Positions 41,373 to 50,598 are shown, counted from the stretch's first letter. The stretch is DNA of 64,000 nucleotides from CAWHPS01 sp963831235 (GCA_963831235.1 CAWHPS010000054.1:1-64000), one strand, 5' to 3'. Translations and numbers: made by a program. The notes: generated by a model not told the origin, from the letters alone.

Positions 41373-43145
41373 TTATACCTTCTCCCGTTCATGATAATGC
41401 GTATGCAACAGATGGTGCGAAACCTCTCCTAACGGGGAACCTAAGAATTCAGCGTATATCTGCTTTATCATGGGGTTTTCATGTGATTTTCTGATGGGCC
41501 GGTTTTCGTCTTCCTTGTAAATAGCCCCAATTCTTTTGTTACGTATCTCATCATCTGTCCTGCGTGGTTGACCGCCGCCGCCTATGCAGCCTCCAGGACA
41601 AGTCATGACCTCCACAAAATGATAAGTCTTTTTACCGCTTTTTATGTCATCGATTATCTTTCTTGCATTTGAAAGAGTGTGCGCAACTGCCACATTTACC
41701 GTGACACCTTCAAGAAAAGACCATTCCGGCAAAGTTCCCTCAATGGTTATGGATGCTTCTTTTATTCCATCAAGACCAGCCAGGGGCTTCACATGCAGGT
41801 TTTCAAAGGGCAGTTCCCTACCTGTAATAATGGGATATGCCGTCCTTAAGGCAGCCTCCATTACACCGCCTGTGTTTGCGAAAATGTCCGCAGCTCCGGT
41901 AGACATGCCGATAAGCGGGTCAGCCGCACTGTCTGGCAGGTTTACAAAGTCTATCCCTGCCTCGCGTATCATGCGTCCAAGTTCGCGCGTTGTTAGCACT
42001 GCATCCACGTCCTGCATGCCCGAGCTGTTCATCTCTTCTCTTGATGCCTCAAATTTCTTTGCCGTGCATGGCATAATGGAGACAACAAAGATATCCTCAG
42101 GGTTTTTGCCGACCTTTTTGGCCCAATAGGTTTTGGCAACAGCACCGAACATTTGCTGAGGCGATTTGCACGTGGAAAGATTCGGAAGCATTTCAGGGTA
42201 AAAATGTTCCATGAATTTAATCCAACCTGGAGAGCAGCTTGTAAACTGTGGAAGTGCCTGGGGTTGGCCTTCTTTTACGGCTTTTTTAAGGCGTGTGAGA
42301 AGTTCGGTCCCTTCTTCGATAATTGTGAGGTCTGCTGTAAAGTTGGTATCAAAGATAGCATCGAACCCAAGTTTACGCAGAGCTGTAAACATTTTACCAG
42401 TAACAAGAGTGCCTGCAGGAAGACCGAAACATTCGCCGAGTGCCGCCCGCACTGCGGGCGCTGTTTGTACCACCACGGTTTTATTTTTATCTTCAAGTGC
42501 CGCCCATGTTTTATTGATATGGCTGTTTTCAACAATAGCACCAACCGGGCACATTGCAGCGCATTGACCGCATTGAATGCAAACAACATCTTTAAGGTCA
42601 GACCCGAAGGCCGGTCCGATAACTGTTTTAAATCCGCGGAACTGGGGAAACAGTGCGCCAACTGATTGCACTTGTGTGCATACTGCCACGCATCTTCTGC
42701 ACTTGATGCATTTTCCGCTTTCCCTGATTATGGCCGCGGAGCTGTTGTCGGAATCCGCCTTTGTTTTTACACCATCATAAGAAATGCTGTGTATCCCAAG
42801 TTCAAAGGCAAGTGATTGAAGCTCGCAGTCATTGTTGCGGTCGCAGGTCTGGCAATTGCCGTCATGTTCAGACAGAAGAAGTTCAACAACCATGCGCCGC
42901 GCTTCTCGAACGCGCCTGGTGTTTGTGTGGATCTTCATGCCTTCGGATGCGGGCATTACACATGATGCCACAAGGGTCTTGGCACCTTCCACTTCCACCA
43001 TGCAGACGCGACATGCGCCTATTGCCTGAATTTTTTCCAGGTAGCAAAGAGATGGAATCCGAAAGCCCGACTTACGGGCAGCTTCAAGAATTGTTGTTCC
43101 CTCAGGAACTTCAACCGCGACATTGTCTATTGTAAGTTTCGGCAT
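41373..43145 (-). CDS. hydA: NAD(P)-linked [FeFe] hydrogenase catalytic subunit
   Basis: A 590-residue cytoplasmic subunit that reduces protons to hydrogen (or the reverse) at the H-cluster. N-terminal 2Fe-2S domain (Cys34, CRVC near 46-49, Cys62 region), then HDGNCQTCDRNNDC for the His-Cys cluster. Two 4Fe-4S clusters follow in CIKCRRCVAVC and CIQCGQCAAMCP. H-cluster motifs: L1 TSCSPGW (Cys304), L2 MPCTAKKFE (Cys360), L3 EVMTCPGGCIGGGGQP (Cys516 and Cys520). L1 has Ser where TSCCPGW is commoner; I recall TSCSPGW from NADP-reducing multimeric enzymes such as HndD. Together with HydB and HydC upstream it forms the NuoEFG-like trimeric enzyme, often electron-bifurcating. Maturases follow in the same operon. 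Confidence 0.95.
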   Translation of the reverse strand: MPKLTIDNVAVEVPEGTTILEAARKSGFRIPSLCYLEKIQAIGACRVCMVEVEGAKTLVASCVMPASEGMKIHTNTRRVREARRMVVELLLSEHDGNCQTCDRNNDCELQSLAFELGIHSISYDGVKTKADSDNSSAAIIRESGKCIKCRRCVAVCTQVQSVGALFPQFRGFKTVIGPAFGSDLKDVVCIQCGQCAAMCPVGAIVENSHINKTWAALEDKNKTVVVQTAPAVRAALGECFGLPAGTLVTGKMFTALRKLGFDAIFDTNFTADLTIIEEGTELLTRLKKAVKEGQPQALPQFTSCSPGWIKFMEHFYPEMLPNLSTCKSPQQMFGAVAKTYWAKKVGKNPEDIFVVSIMPCTAKKFEASREEMNSSGMQDVDAVLTTRELGRMIREAGIDFVNLPDSAADPLIGMSTGAADIFANTGGVMEAALRTAYPIITGRELPFENLHVKPLAGLDGIKEASITIEGTLPEWSFLEGVTVNVAVAHTLSNARKIIDDIKSGKKTYHFVEVMTCPGGCIGGGGQPRRTDDEIRNKRIGAIYKEDENRPIRKSHENPMIKQIYAEFLGSPLGEVSHHLLHTHYHEREKV

Positions 43146-43169
43146 ATTGGCCTTTCTTTAATTGGGTTC

Positions 43170-46100
43170 TTATTTTACGCTTTCTGCTGGTTCACGAAAA
43201 TCGCAGCGGAGGCAGCGCTTTGCTTCACGAAGAGCTGTCTGTTCTGAAAAGGTAATTTCAACCTCCTTGAAGTTGCTTTTCCTTGAGCTTATGGGTATGA
43301 GTTTGATTTCTGCCTTGTTGTATTGAACAGGATCCGCATCAGGGTCAAAGAAAGAGTCAACGGCTTTTGGATTGCGCCAGAAAGCATCAGCTGAACCTGA
43401 AAGAAGTGTGCTGATTCCAATAGAGGCTTTCTCGCCGGCTGCAACAGCTTCTATGACGGAAGCGGGTCCTGAAACAGCATCGCCTCCCGCAAATATCCAG
43501 GGAACAGATGTTTTGCCGGTTACCGGGTCAGCATCAATATAACCGTTTTTTGTTAAGGCAAGGGAAATGCCATTGTTGACCTCAGCTGCATTAAGCGACT
43601 GGCCGATTGCCCCGATTATTTGGTCAGCTTTTACAATAAAGGTGTCGCCTGCCTTTTCCTTTGGTCTGCGGCGTCCGCTTTTATCGAACTCTCCCAAGAC
43701 CATGCGGCTGCATTTGATGCCTGAAGCATGTCCATTGTCAGAAGTAATTTCAACAGGAGCTGAGAGAAATTCGAACCGGACACCTTCGATAAGTGCCTCA
43801 CGGACCTCTTCTTCATAAGCCGGCATTTCTTCCCTTGTACGACGATATACTACTGTTACGTTTTCAGCGCCTAATCGAAGTGCTGTGCGTGCAACATCAA
43901 TCGCGACGTTTCCACCCCCGATTACAGCCACATTTTTCCCCACAACCTGTTTCTTCTTGAGATTGAATTCGCGCAGGAAACGTATTCCGTCACTGACACC
44001 TTTCACATCTTCACCTTTTATTCCAAGCGAGGAACCAAGAGGGGCGCCTACACCGATGAAGATCGCTTCATATCCTTTATCTTTAAGGGTCTTAAGGGTT
44101 ATGTCGTGGCCAAGTCGTGTGTTGTTTTCTATCTGCACACCCATGCTCTTAATCATCCGGATTTCCTTGGCAAGTGCGGTTCTTGGAAGACGGTATGAGG
44201 GAATTGTTTGTACAAGCATGCCGCCCGATTCCTTTTCAGCCTCGAATATTTTAGGGCGGAATCCCATTCTGGCAAGGAAATACGCGCAAGACAAACCTGC
44301 CGGGCCTGCGCCTATTATTGCCACTTTCCGTTTTGCGTTGTCTGGACTGTTTTTGACCAAGGGAATAACAGGGGCGCTCTCTTTTTCAACCATATAGCGC
44401 TTTATACCGCGAATACTGAGGGCATCGTCAAGTTTTGAGCGGCGGCATTTGCTTTCACAGGGGTGGAAACAGACAGATGCGCAGATTGCCGCAAGCGGGT
44501 TGCGTTCGCGATGTAACCTGAGTGCGTCGGTGTAACGTTTTTCACCAACAAGGGAGACGAAGCCAGGAACATCAACACCTGCCGGGCAGGCATTGGAGCA
44601 TGGTGCGTGCACAAGAGATGGGCACACGCCGGCTGGGCAGTGTTTGTCGCGGATGTGTGCGATGTATTCATGACGGAAATAACGCAAAGTAGAGAGCACC
44701 GGGTTCGGGGCTGTCTGGCCAAGGCCGCAAAGGGCCGTATCGCTGATTTGTTTTCCAAGCGCCACAAGTTTGTCGAGATCAGCCATCTCGCCTTTGCCCT
44801 CGCATATACGATCAAGAATCTCGAGCATGCGTTTGGTCCCGACCCGGCATGGTACGCATTTGCCGCAGGATTCATCCTGCACAAAATCCAGAAAGTACCG
44901 GGCAACATCAACCATGCATGTATCCTCGTCCATAACAATGAGGCCTCCGGAACCCATGATTGCGCCAAGTTCAGTTAAAGATTCGTAATCCACTGGTACA
45001 TTTAAATGTTCCCTTGGTATGCATCCGCCCGAGGGGCCGCCGATTTGGGCTGCCTTGAATTTCTTCCCATCCGGGATTCCACCTCCAATGTCGTAAATGA
45101 TTTCTCCCAAGGGTGTGCCGATTGGTATTTCAACCAGGCCTGTCATGTTTACAGCGCCTGCAAGGGCGAAAACCTTTGTTCCTTTGCTTTTTTCGGTCCC
45201 GAAAGAGGCATACCATTCCGGGCCTTTATTAAAGATTGCCGGAATAGCGGCATAAGTTTCAACATTGTTAAGCACGCTTGGTTTGCCCCACAGCCCTTTG
45301 TCTGAAGGGAAAGGAGGGCGGGGGCGGGGTTCGCCGCGGTTGCCTTCTATGGATGTCATGAGGGCTGTTTCCTCACCGCATACAAATGCGCCTGAGCCCA
45401 TGCGAATTTCGAGGTCAAAGTCAAACCCGGAGTTAAGGATGTTTTTGCCAAGCAGGCCGTACTCCCGTGCGATTTCGATTGCCTTTCCGAGACGTTCGAC
45501 TGCAAGTGGATATTCGGCCCTGACATAAACAAAGCCTTTGTTTGCTCCGACTGCAAAGCCTGCAATGGTCATGGCCTCTATTACGCTGTGCGGATCGCCT
45601 TCGAGCACGCTTCGATCCATAAAAGCGCCGGGATCTCCTTCATCCGCATTGCAAAGGACATATTTTTCCGTTCCCTTGGTTTTCCTTGCAAAGCTCCATT
45701 TCATCCAGGTAGGAAAGCCTGCACCGCCGCGTCCCCTGATACCGGATTTCTTGACAATCTCGATTGCATCTTCCGGTTTCATCTGGCAAAGGACCCTTGC
45801 ATCTGCCTGATAACCATCAACAGCAAAATATTCCTCGATGCTTAATGGATCGATTATTCCGCAGTTGCGAAGGACTATTTTTGTCTGCTTGTTTAAAAAG
45901 TCAATGTCTTTCATGGCTGGGATCGGTGTGCCGGTAAGCGCCTTTTTGTGCATGAGCTTTTCAACCGGTTTCCCGTTCTTTAAGTGTGACTTTACAATCT
46001 GAGCTGCGTCTTTTGGCTTGACATTCTCATAAAAAGTGCCTTGTGGATAAACAACAACAACCGGCCCTACCGCGCAGGGGCCAAGACAGCCTGTTTCGAA

Positions 46101-46322
46101 CACCTTTACACTTTTATCAAGCTTGTTTTTCTTTATTTCGTTTACAAGTTCGGCCTTGACCGCAAGCGATCCTGATGCGATACATCCGCCGCCTGTGCAG
46201 ACAAGAACATAGTTTTTAATGGATCCGTTGTTTCCCGAATGACGGCTTTCAACAGCGCCATGGAATTTATCTTTCTGCGCTCTTAACTCGTCGATTGAAT
46301 TAATCCTTTTTGTTGTTGTCAT
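43170..46322 (-). CDS. hydB: HydB-like NADH/flavin subunit fused to a GltD/NfnB-like NAD(P)H oxidoreductase
   Basis: A 1050-residue electron-entry subunit. Residues about 35-120 are a thioredoxin-like 2Fe-2S domain (CTGGGC and CLGPC). Residues about 140-530 are NuoF-like: GIRGRGGAGFPTW near 196 for FMN, CNADEGDPGAFMDR for NADH, and SCGKCVPC near 484 for a 4Fe-4S. A standard HydB ends near 600 with a ferredoxin domain. Here the chain continues as a glutamate-synthase small-subunit/NfnB-like module: cysteines from about 567 (CPAGVCPSL, CSNACPAGVDVPG), the first FAD fold GAGPAGLSCAYF near 664, and the NAD(P)H fold GGGNVAIDVARTA near 800. Overlaps hydC by 4 bases. The fusion suggests one complex links NADH, NADPH, ferredoxin and hydrogen; the exact couple is inference. 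Confidence 0.93.
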   Translation of the reverse strand: MTTTKRINSIDELRAQKDKFHGAVESRHSGNNGSIKNYVLVCTGGGCIASGSLAVKAELVNEIKKNKLDKSVKVFETGCLGPCAVGPVVVVYPQGTFYENVKPKDAAQIVKSHLKNGKPVEKLMHKKALTGTPIPAMKDIDFLNKQTKIVLRNCGIIDPLSIEEYFAVDGYQADARVLCQMKPEDAIEIVKKSGIRGRGGAGFPTWMKWSFARKTKGTEKYVLCNADEGDPGAFMDRSVLEGDPHSVIEAMTIAGFAVGANKGFVYVRAEYPLAVERLGKAIEIAREYGLLGKNILNSGFDFDLEIRMGSGAFVCGEETALMTSIEGNRGEPRPRPPFPSDKGLWGKPSVLNNVETYAAIPAIFNKGPEWYASFGTEKSKGTKVFALAGAVNMTGLVEIPIGTPLGEIIYDIGGGIPDGKKFKAAQIGGPSGGCIPREHLNVPVDYESLTELGAIMGSGGLIVMDEDTCMVDVARYFLDFVQDESCGKCVPCRVGTKRMLEILDRICEGKGEMADLDKLVALGKQISDTALCGLGQTAPNPVLSTLRYFRHEYIAHIRDKHCPAGVCPSLVHAPCSNACPAGVDVPGFVSLVGEKRYTDALRLHRERNPLAAICASVCFHPCESKCRRSKLDDALSIRGIKRYMVEKESAPVIPLVKNSPDNAKRKVAIIGAGPAGLSCAYFLARMGFRPKIFEAEKESGGMLVQTIPSYRLPRTALAKEIRMIKSMGVQIENNTRLGHDITLKTLKDKGYEAIFIGVGAPLGSSLGIKGEDVKGVSDGIRFLREFNLKKKQVVGKNVAVIGGGNVAIDVARTALRLGAENVTVVYRRTREEMPAYEEEVREALIEGVRFEFLSAPVEITSDNGHASGIKCSRMVLGEFDKSGRRRPKEKAGDTFIVKADQIIGAIGQSLNAAEVNNGISLALTKNGYIDADPVTGKTSVPWIFAGGDAVSGPASVIEAVAAGEKASIGISTLLSGSADAFWRNPKAVDSFFDPDADPVQYNKAEIKLIPISSRKSNFKEVEITFSEQTALREAKRCLRCDFREPAESVK

Positions 46323-46855
46323 TTCTTCACGCTCCTTTTTATGGCGCCTTTTTTCTCTTTGTATTTGTCAAGAAGCTCCCCAGCCCTTGCGGCTTTCACC
46401 CTCTGGTGTACATCATCATCAATCATAATGACAGGAGCCAGGCCGCAAGCGCCGAAGCAACGACCTATTTCAAGGGAAAACATGCGGTCTTCCGTTGTTC
46501 CGCCGATATCAATGCCCAGGACTTTTTTTATGGATTCAAGGACCTGTTTACCTCCTCTGACATAGCAGGCTGTGCCCATGCACACTCGAACCAGGTGCTT
46601 GCCGCGAGGAATCATCGAGAAAAATGAATAAAAGCTTGCAACACCGGCAACTTCGCTGTATGGCGTGTCAAGTTCAATGCTGATGCGTTTCAGTGCGGGT
46701 TTCGGCAAATAGCCAAAGGTGTTCTGGACAACCTGAAGCACCGGAATCAATGCGCCGGCTTTAGCCCGGTATTGATCTATTACCTCATCAACCTTTTTAA
46801 GCATTTCCTTTTCGGAAACATCTTCGCAACATGTACAGGCGCCTTCTTTACTCAT
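46319..46855 (-). CDS. hydC: NuoE-like 2Fe-2S subunit of the hydrogenase
   Basis: A 178-residue thioredoxin-fold subunit, homologous to NuoE, that passes electrons between the flavin subunit and the rest of the complex. The helical N-terminal part (VLQVVQNTFGYLP) precedes the 2Fe-2S site made of CMGTACYVRGG and, 35-40 residues later, GRCFGACGLAP, the full four-cysteine pattern. A Cys-rich N-terminus (GACTCC at 5-10) is unusual and could bind a metal. It is the first gene of the hyd transcript: 127 bases upstream lies a Rex-like palindrome. Its last four bases overlap hydB. Confidence 0.93.
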   Translation of the reverse strand: MSKEGACTCCEDVSEKEMLKKVDEVIDQYRAKAGALIPVLQVVQNTFGYLPKPALKRISIELDTPYSEVAGVASFYSFFSMIPRGKHLVRVCMGTACYVRGGKQVLESIKKVLGIDIGGTTEDRMFSLEIGRCFGACGLAPVIMIDDDVHQRVKAARAGELLDKYKEKKGAIKRSVKK

Positions 46856-46982
46856 GGAAGCTCCTTGTCTATTTCTGTGGTTTGTTATTGATGGTAAACT
46901 GTATTAAACTTATAAGTAATATACCATATTTCACAATAAAAAGAAAAGAATTATTTAAATTCAGGCAAAAAACAATGGTTAA

Positions 46983-46998
46983 TGTGCTATGTATCACA
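46983..46998. promoter_or_regulatory. Rex-like operator upstream of hydC
   Basis: TGTGCTATGTATCACA fits the TGTGA-N6-TCACA pattern of Rex operators with one mismatch. A further TCACAT half-site lies at about 47025. They sit between rex and hydC in a 245-base AT-rich region that must hold the hyd promoter. Rex (47101) is next door, so repression at low NADH is probable. Confidence 0.6.
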
Positions 46999-47100
46999 TA
47001 AAAGCAATTTAAATGAGAATAATATCACATAATAATATTGCTGCATCGAAGGTTTCTGGATAAGAAAGAATTAGTCGAATTCAGGACTATGTTTAAACTA

Positions 47101-47757
47101 TTACGGCTTTTCAGTGCTCAATGTCTTTTCAAGCGCATGCACAAAGTAAAGCAGGTTCTCCAATTCAACAGCAAGGTTGACATTGCTCACAAATCGGTCT
47201 TCAGGCGATTTTAATGTTATTGGCGCGAAGTTAAGCACGCCTTTAATGCCTGCCTTAATCAAGAGATCAAATGTCTGTTGGGCCGCAATGTCAGGTACGG
47301 CAAGAATTGCGGCTTTAATCTGATTTTCTTTAATATATGACTCCATCTTGTCAATTGGGAAGACGGGTATTGGAAACTTGGCAGTATGTTTTGCAGGGTC
47401 AATATCAAAAGCCGCTTCTATCTTTATACCCTCCTTTTCAAAATTCTTGTATTTAATCAGGGCTGAACCCAGATTACCAGCGCCTACAAGTATGACCTTC
47501 TGGGTTTCATTTTTCCCGAGAATACCATTAAGTTTTTCTATAAGAACATCAATAGAATAACCACCCCTTTTATTGCCGGTAATTCCAAAAAGGGAGAAAT
47601 CCTTTCGCACCTGTGCTGAGGTGACTTCAACAGCATCAGCAAGGTATTCTGAAAATATCTTCTCAAATCCCAGGGCTTTAAACCTTGTCAGGGCATTTTT
47701 GTATCTTGAAAGCCTTGATATTGCATTTTTATTTGCAAAAATCATTGTTTTAAGCAT
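47101..47757 (-). CDS. rex: Redox-sensing transcriptional repressor Rex
   Basis: A 218-residue repressor that leaves DNA when NADH is high, switching on fermentative and hydrogen-producing genes. The N-terminal winged helix (about 10-80) includes ISRLSRYKNAL and SAQVRKDFSLFGITGNKRGGY, with the RKD...G family signature. The Rossmann domain binds NAD(H) through VGAGNLGSALIKY near 93 and has AAFDIDPAKH near 117. The C-terminal domain-swapped helix ends AVELENLLYFVHAL. It is upstream of hydC on the same strand, separated by 245 bases. Half-sites before its own start suggest autoregulation. Confidence 0.93.
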   Translation of the reverse strand: MLKTMIFANKNAISRLSRYKNALTRFKALGFEKIFSEYLADAVEVTSAQVRKDFSLFGITGNKRGGYSIDVLIEKLNGILGKNETQKVILVGAGNLGSALIKYKNFEKEGIKIEAAFDIDPAKHTAKFPIPVFPIDKMESYIKENQIKAAILAVPDIAAQQTFDLLIKAGIKGVLNFAPITLKSPEDRFVSNVNLAVELENLLYFVHALEKTLSTEKP

Positions 47758-47803
47758 AATATAACCCCTTAAAACTAAACAAGATGTGTTAAATATAGTG
47801 TTG

Positions 47804-47843
47804 TTGTGAAAGCAAACGCAATTTAAATGCTATGGTTTCACAA
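47804..47843. promoter_or_regulatory. Spaced Rex-type half-sites before rex
   Basis: TTGTGAAA at 47804-47811 and TTTCACAA at 47836-47843 are exact inverted half-sites of the Rex consensus but 24 bases apart instead of 4, giving 32 bases between centres, about three DNA turns. They lie 47-86 bases upstream of the rex ATG, a good place for autoregulation. The spacing is atypical. Confidence 0.45.
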
Positions 47844-47995
47844 AAAGAGTCTTATTAGTTTTTGGCGAATTGGAAAATCTTGCTTATTGCAATCCAGAAC
47901 CACAACTGTTACGCCTGACAAGACAAATTAGAAATACCATGGCGACTCGCGAATAAAATTCGCAAATCATATTTCCTATTTTTTAGTTGAAGTCC

Positions 47996-49180
47996 TTATA
48001 GCATCAGCACAAGCTTAAGCCGTTTGGCGGTATTATTACTCTTGAACTCACAGATGTAAATCCCGGAAGAGAGGCCGCCAGCATCCACCTGAACCGTATG
48101 GCTTCCAGCCGATTCCATGCAGTTCTTAAGTTTTCTAACAATTTTTCCCAGGGGATCGTACAGTGTCAAAGTTACTGTAGACTTCTGCGGCAGGTAATAT
48201 CCTATGCTCGCGACCGGATTGAAAGGATTCGGCTGAACAGATATTTCCGGTTCAGTAGACTTCACCCTAGGCGGTGTGGATCCTGTTGACCCGTTGTCGA
48301 ACATTTTATTCTTCCAGTCCGAGTCACGGAAAACCGGATCAGGTTCACCTGCCCAGCTATACCCGAGCGACCATGCAACTTTTCCATCAGCATCCGGTTG
48401 TAATAAAATTCCATAGTGGGTGCCATCGTCCGCATATCCTCCCAAATATTTTGATTCGGTTTTGACGGCCATAAGAAGAGTATCAGTCAGGGTTTCAACA
48501 ATCCCGCCCTGTTCTCCAATGGTCGCCAATAAAGCATTAGCAGTATCACGAATTACCGTTGGAACCTGATTCTTGATTCCGACAACTACCATACCATCGA
48601 AAGTACCGTCTATCTGCATCTCACAATTTGAAGCCCAGCTATCCCATTTTGTTGAAATAGTCCAGGCTACATTTAGCTTATTGCCTTTTACAACCCATCC
48701 ATAATGAACGATCTTAATCACAGGCGTTGCCTGGCTTGAATCGGGTATGGTAACCACGACACTGTCAAACCCGTCTATTGCCGGAGGGCTAATCCAGGAT
48801 CCATCGCTATAAAGATTGAAACAACCAAGGCCAAGTGTGCTGCCAACCAACAAAATATCAGCACCCCAATCATTATCCTGATGCAGCATAAAACTCTCAT
48901 AGTCAGCATACGGCAGGATAGCATCATAGATCTTTTTACCGGCAATATCAATTGTGTTGCGTCCGTCCGGAACGATGTAATGACGGTAAAAGCTGTGTTT
49001 ATTCTCCCATGCAACACCCTCTAATTCCCTGCCGAAATAGGCTTCGTCTGGCATATCTTTCGGGACATTGCAATAGGAAAGATGCTGACCATCCCTTATA
49101 AGCACCGCGCCGCAAGGGGCGGAGTTCGCCTGGAAGGCAAGGATCAAAACTATCAACCCTGCTAATATTATCCGTTTCAT
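47996..49180 (-). CDS. Secreted DUF4861-like protein with C-terminal sorting tail
   Basis: A 394-residue exported protein. From the chosen ATG (49180) it begins with a signal peptide, MKRIILAGLIVLILAFQANS; a start at 49246 would add 22 polar residues. The middle part, with VAWENKHSFYRHYIVPDGRNTID (core HSFYRHYIVPDG) and then NDWGADILLVGSTLGLG, resembles DUF4861. That family is found in pectin and rhamnogalacturonan loci of Bacteroidota and is of unproven activity. Residues from about 325 form the sorting tail: VQPNPFNPVASIGYYLP, LYDPLGKIVRKL, GIYICEF and a basic end. It is the last gene of the minus-strand polysaccharide cluster. It probably acts at the cell surface on oligosaccharides; the substrate is inferred from neighbours. 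Confidence 0.72.
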   Translation of the reverse strand: MKRIILAGLIVLILAFQANSAPCGAVLIRDGQHLSYCNVPKDMPDEAYFGRELEGVAWENKHSFYRHYIVPDGRNTIDIAGKKIYDAILPYADYESFMLHQDNDWGADILLVGSTLGLGCFNLYSDGSWISPPAIDGFDSVVVTIPDSSQATPVIKIVHYGWVVKGNKLNVAWTISTKWDSWASNCEMQIDGTFDGMVVVGIKNQVPTVIRDTANALLATIGEQGGIVETLTDTLLMAVKTESKYLGGYADDGTHYGILLQPDADGKVAWSLGYSWAGEPDPVFRDSDWKNKMFDNGSTGSTPPRVKSTEPEISVQPNPFNPVASIGYYLPQKSTVTLTLYDPLGKIVRKLKNCMESAGSHTVQVDAGGLSSGIYICEFKSNNTAKRLKLVLML

Positions 49181-49320
49181 CCTGTCGAATACTGAATTCA
49201 AGTTTGTAGGGCAACCGGTACCTGACTGTGAATTTCCTGCTTTCATAATGTACTTCTTTCCTTTTTAAGGTTAAATATTTTTACTATCGCTATTTAGTTC
49301 GTTTTAATATAATCTTATTG

Positions 49321-50598
49321 TCAATTATCCCTTAACAGCCTCACTGAAAAACCGCAGCTTTTGCTGCCGCTGTTCCTGTAAAGGTAGTCGTAGTCGTAGC
49401 TGATTTTACGGCCGTACGCATTTAAAACATCGCCCTGCGTAACGCTCCACCAGTTGCCGCCGCTTCCGATGCTGAAGAAACCTCCATTGTTGTAACGATA
49501 ACCACCCGGTGGACCCGAAAAACCACAGCTGTTATTCTTCGTAACATCGTTGCCGGCCGCCCCGGCAGATTTTGAACTCCTCCAACCGGTTTTTGTAGCC
49601 ATAGACTTCCCTATCTTGTTTCCCGTTGTTGAACCATCCCAGTTATACCCGTTGTCGATTAAACAATTTCCTAAAATCGTCCACTCCGAATCCGTAGGAA
49701 CATGCCAGCCAGCCGGAGCAAGCTTCCCTGTATTTACCGCATACCAATTGTAAAGCGCGTTAAATTCCTTTAGACTATCCGCATTAGTCGTGTTGTTGTA
49801 ATAGCAGTATTTTGCCGTGGTATCAATGGCCCAGGTTGCTTTTGATGTGTCCAGCAAAACAGGCGTATTGTCGTTGTACTTCGTGGTCCGCAGGTTCTCA
49901 ACCGTCCATACCTGATTGCCTATTTTAACTGCCTGGTAAACATTCCCGTCGGCATCCGTTACTGTGTCTTCACAAACAATCATCCTTATTTCGATGCCGC
50001 TCGTATCCGAATTCCTTACAACCACCCTGTAATTCAAATATCCTATTTTCGTTACGGCAATAACATCATTAATTTCGGCAAAGACCTTTGCCTGTTTTGA
50101 TAGTGCGTTATCAGGAGAAGTGCCTTGCGTTGGCAGAGCTATTCCATCAAGCGAAATGCCTTTTACAATATACCTGCTGCCGCCTATTTTCACTTTATGC
50201 AAATATACACCATTCCCCATGCTAGGCATTGCCAGATAATGTGTCCCTGCGTCCAATGTTCGTTGTATTCTACTAACAACTTTACCTTGAATTGTAAAAG
50301 TAGCAAGCGCTACGTCTGTCTTTTCCAGCACATTGATGATTAATAGTCCGTTTTGTGTTTTTACCGGCATATTGGCTGGTTTAGCCTGTTTAATTTTCTC
50401 GTCAATTCTGGTGTCGGCAAACGTAAAACTTCCATCAGCTTCCGTGTTTACCGTCTGTCCGCCTTTTTCCAGCCTTACAGCCGCTCCTGCTAACGGCGCA
50501 CCGCTGGTGTCCGTTACGGTGCCTCTGATATTTACGCCTTGAGCATTAATGACAGAAACAAACAACGCCCCTGCAAGTAGTAATTTTGTGATAAAAAT
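49321..50598 (-). CDS. FISUMP (Fib_succ_major) surface protein with N-terminal carboxypeptidase-regulatory-like domain
   Basis: A secreted protein of about 425 residues. A perfect signal peptide, FITKLLLAGALFVSVINAQG, can be read only if translation starts at an ATT codon (50596-50598), five bases after GGGGAGG. The first bacterial-type start in frame is a TTG at 50565 that cuts the signal in half. Next comes a CarboxypepD-reg-like beta-sandwich (GTVTDTSGAPLAGAAVRLEK), then a mid-protein sorting-tail-like segment (GNGVYLHKVKI). A FISUMP domain follows, with YQAVKIGNQVWTVENLRTT, YNWYAVNTGKLAPAGWHVPTD and a C-terminal SCGFSVRLLRDN. FISUMP is the large paralogous family of Fibrobacter and relatives, thought to aid surface binding. 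No tail at the end: this FISUMP closes the protein. Confidence 0.8.
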   Translation of the reverse strand: MFITKLLLAGALFVSVINAQGVNIRGTVTDTSGAPLAGAAVRLEKGGQTVNTEADGSFTFADTRIDEKIKQAKPANMPVKTQNGLLIINVLEKTDVALATFTIQGKVVSRIQRTLDAGTHYLAMPSMGNGVYLHKVKIGGSRYIVKGISLDGIALPTQGTSPDNALSKQAKVFAEINDVIAVTKIGYLNYRVVVRNSDTSGIEIRMIVCEDTVTDADGNVYQAVKIGNQVWTVENLRTTKYNDNTPVLLDTSKATWAIDTTAKYCYYNNTTNADSLKEFNALYNWYAVNTGKLAPAGWHVPTDSEWTILGNCLIDNGYNWDGSTTGNKIGKSMATKTGWRSSKSAGAAGNDVTKNNSCGFSGPPGGYRYNNGGFFSIGSGGNWWSVTQGDVLNAYGRKISYDYDYLYRNSGSKSCGFSVRLLRDN

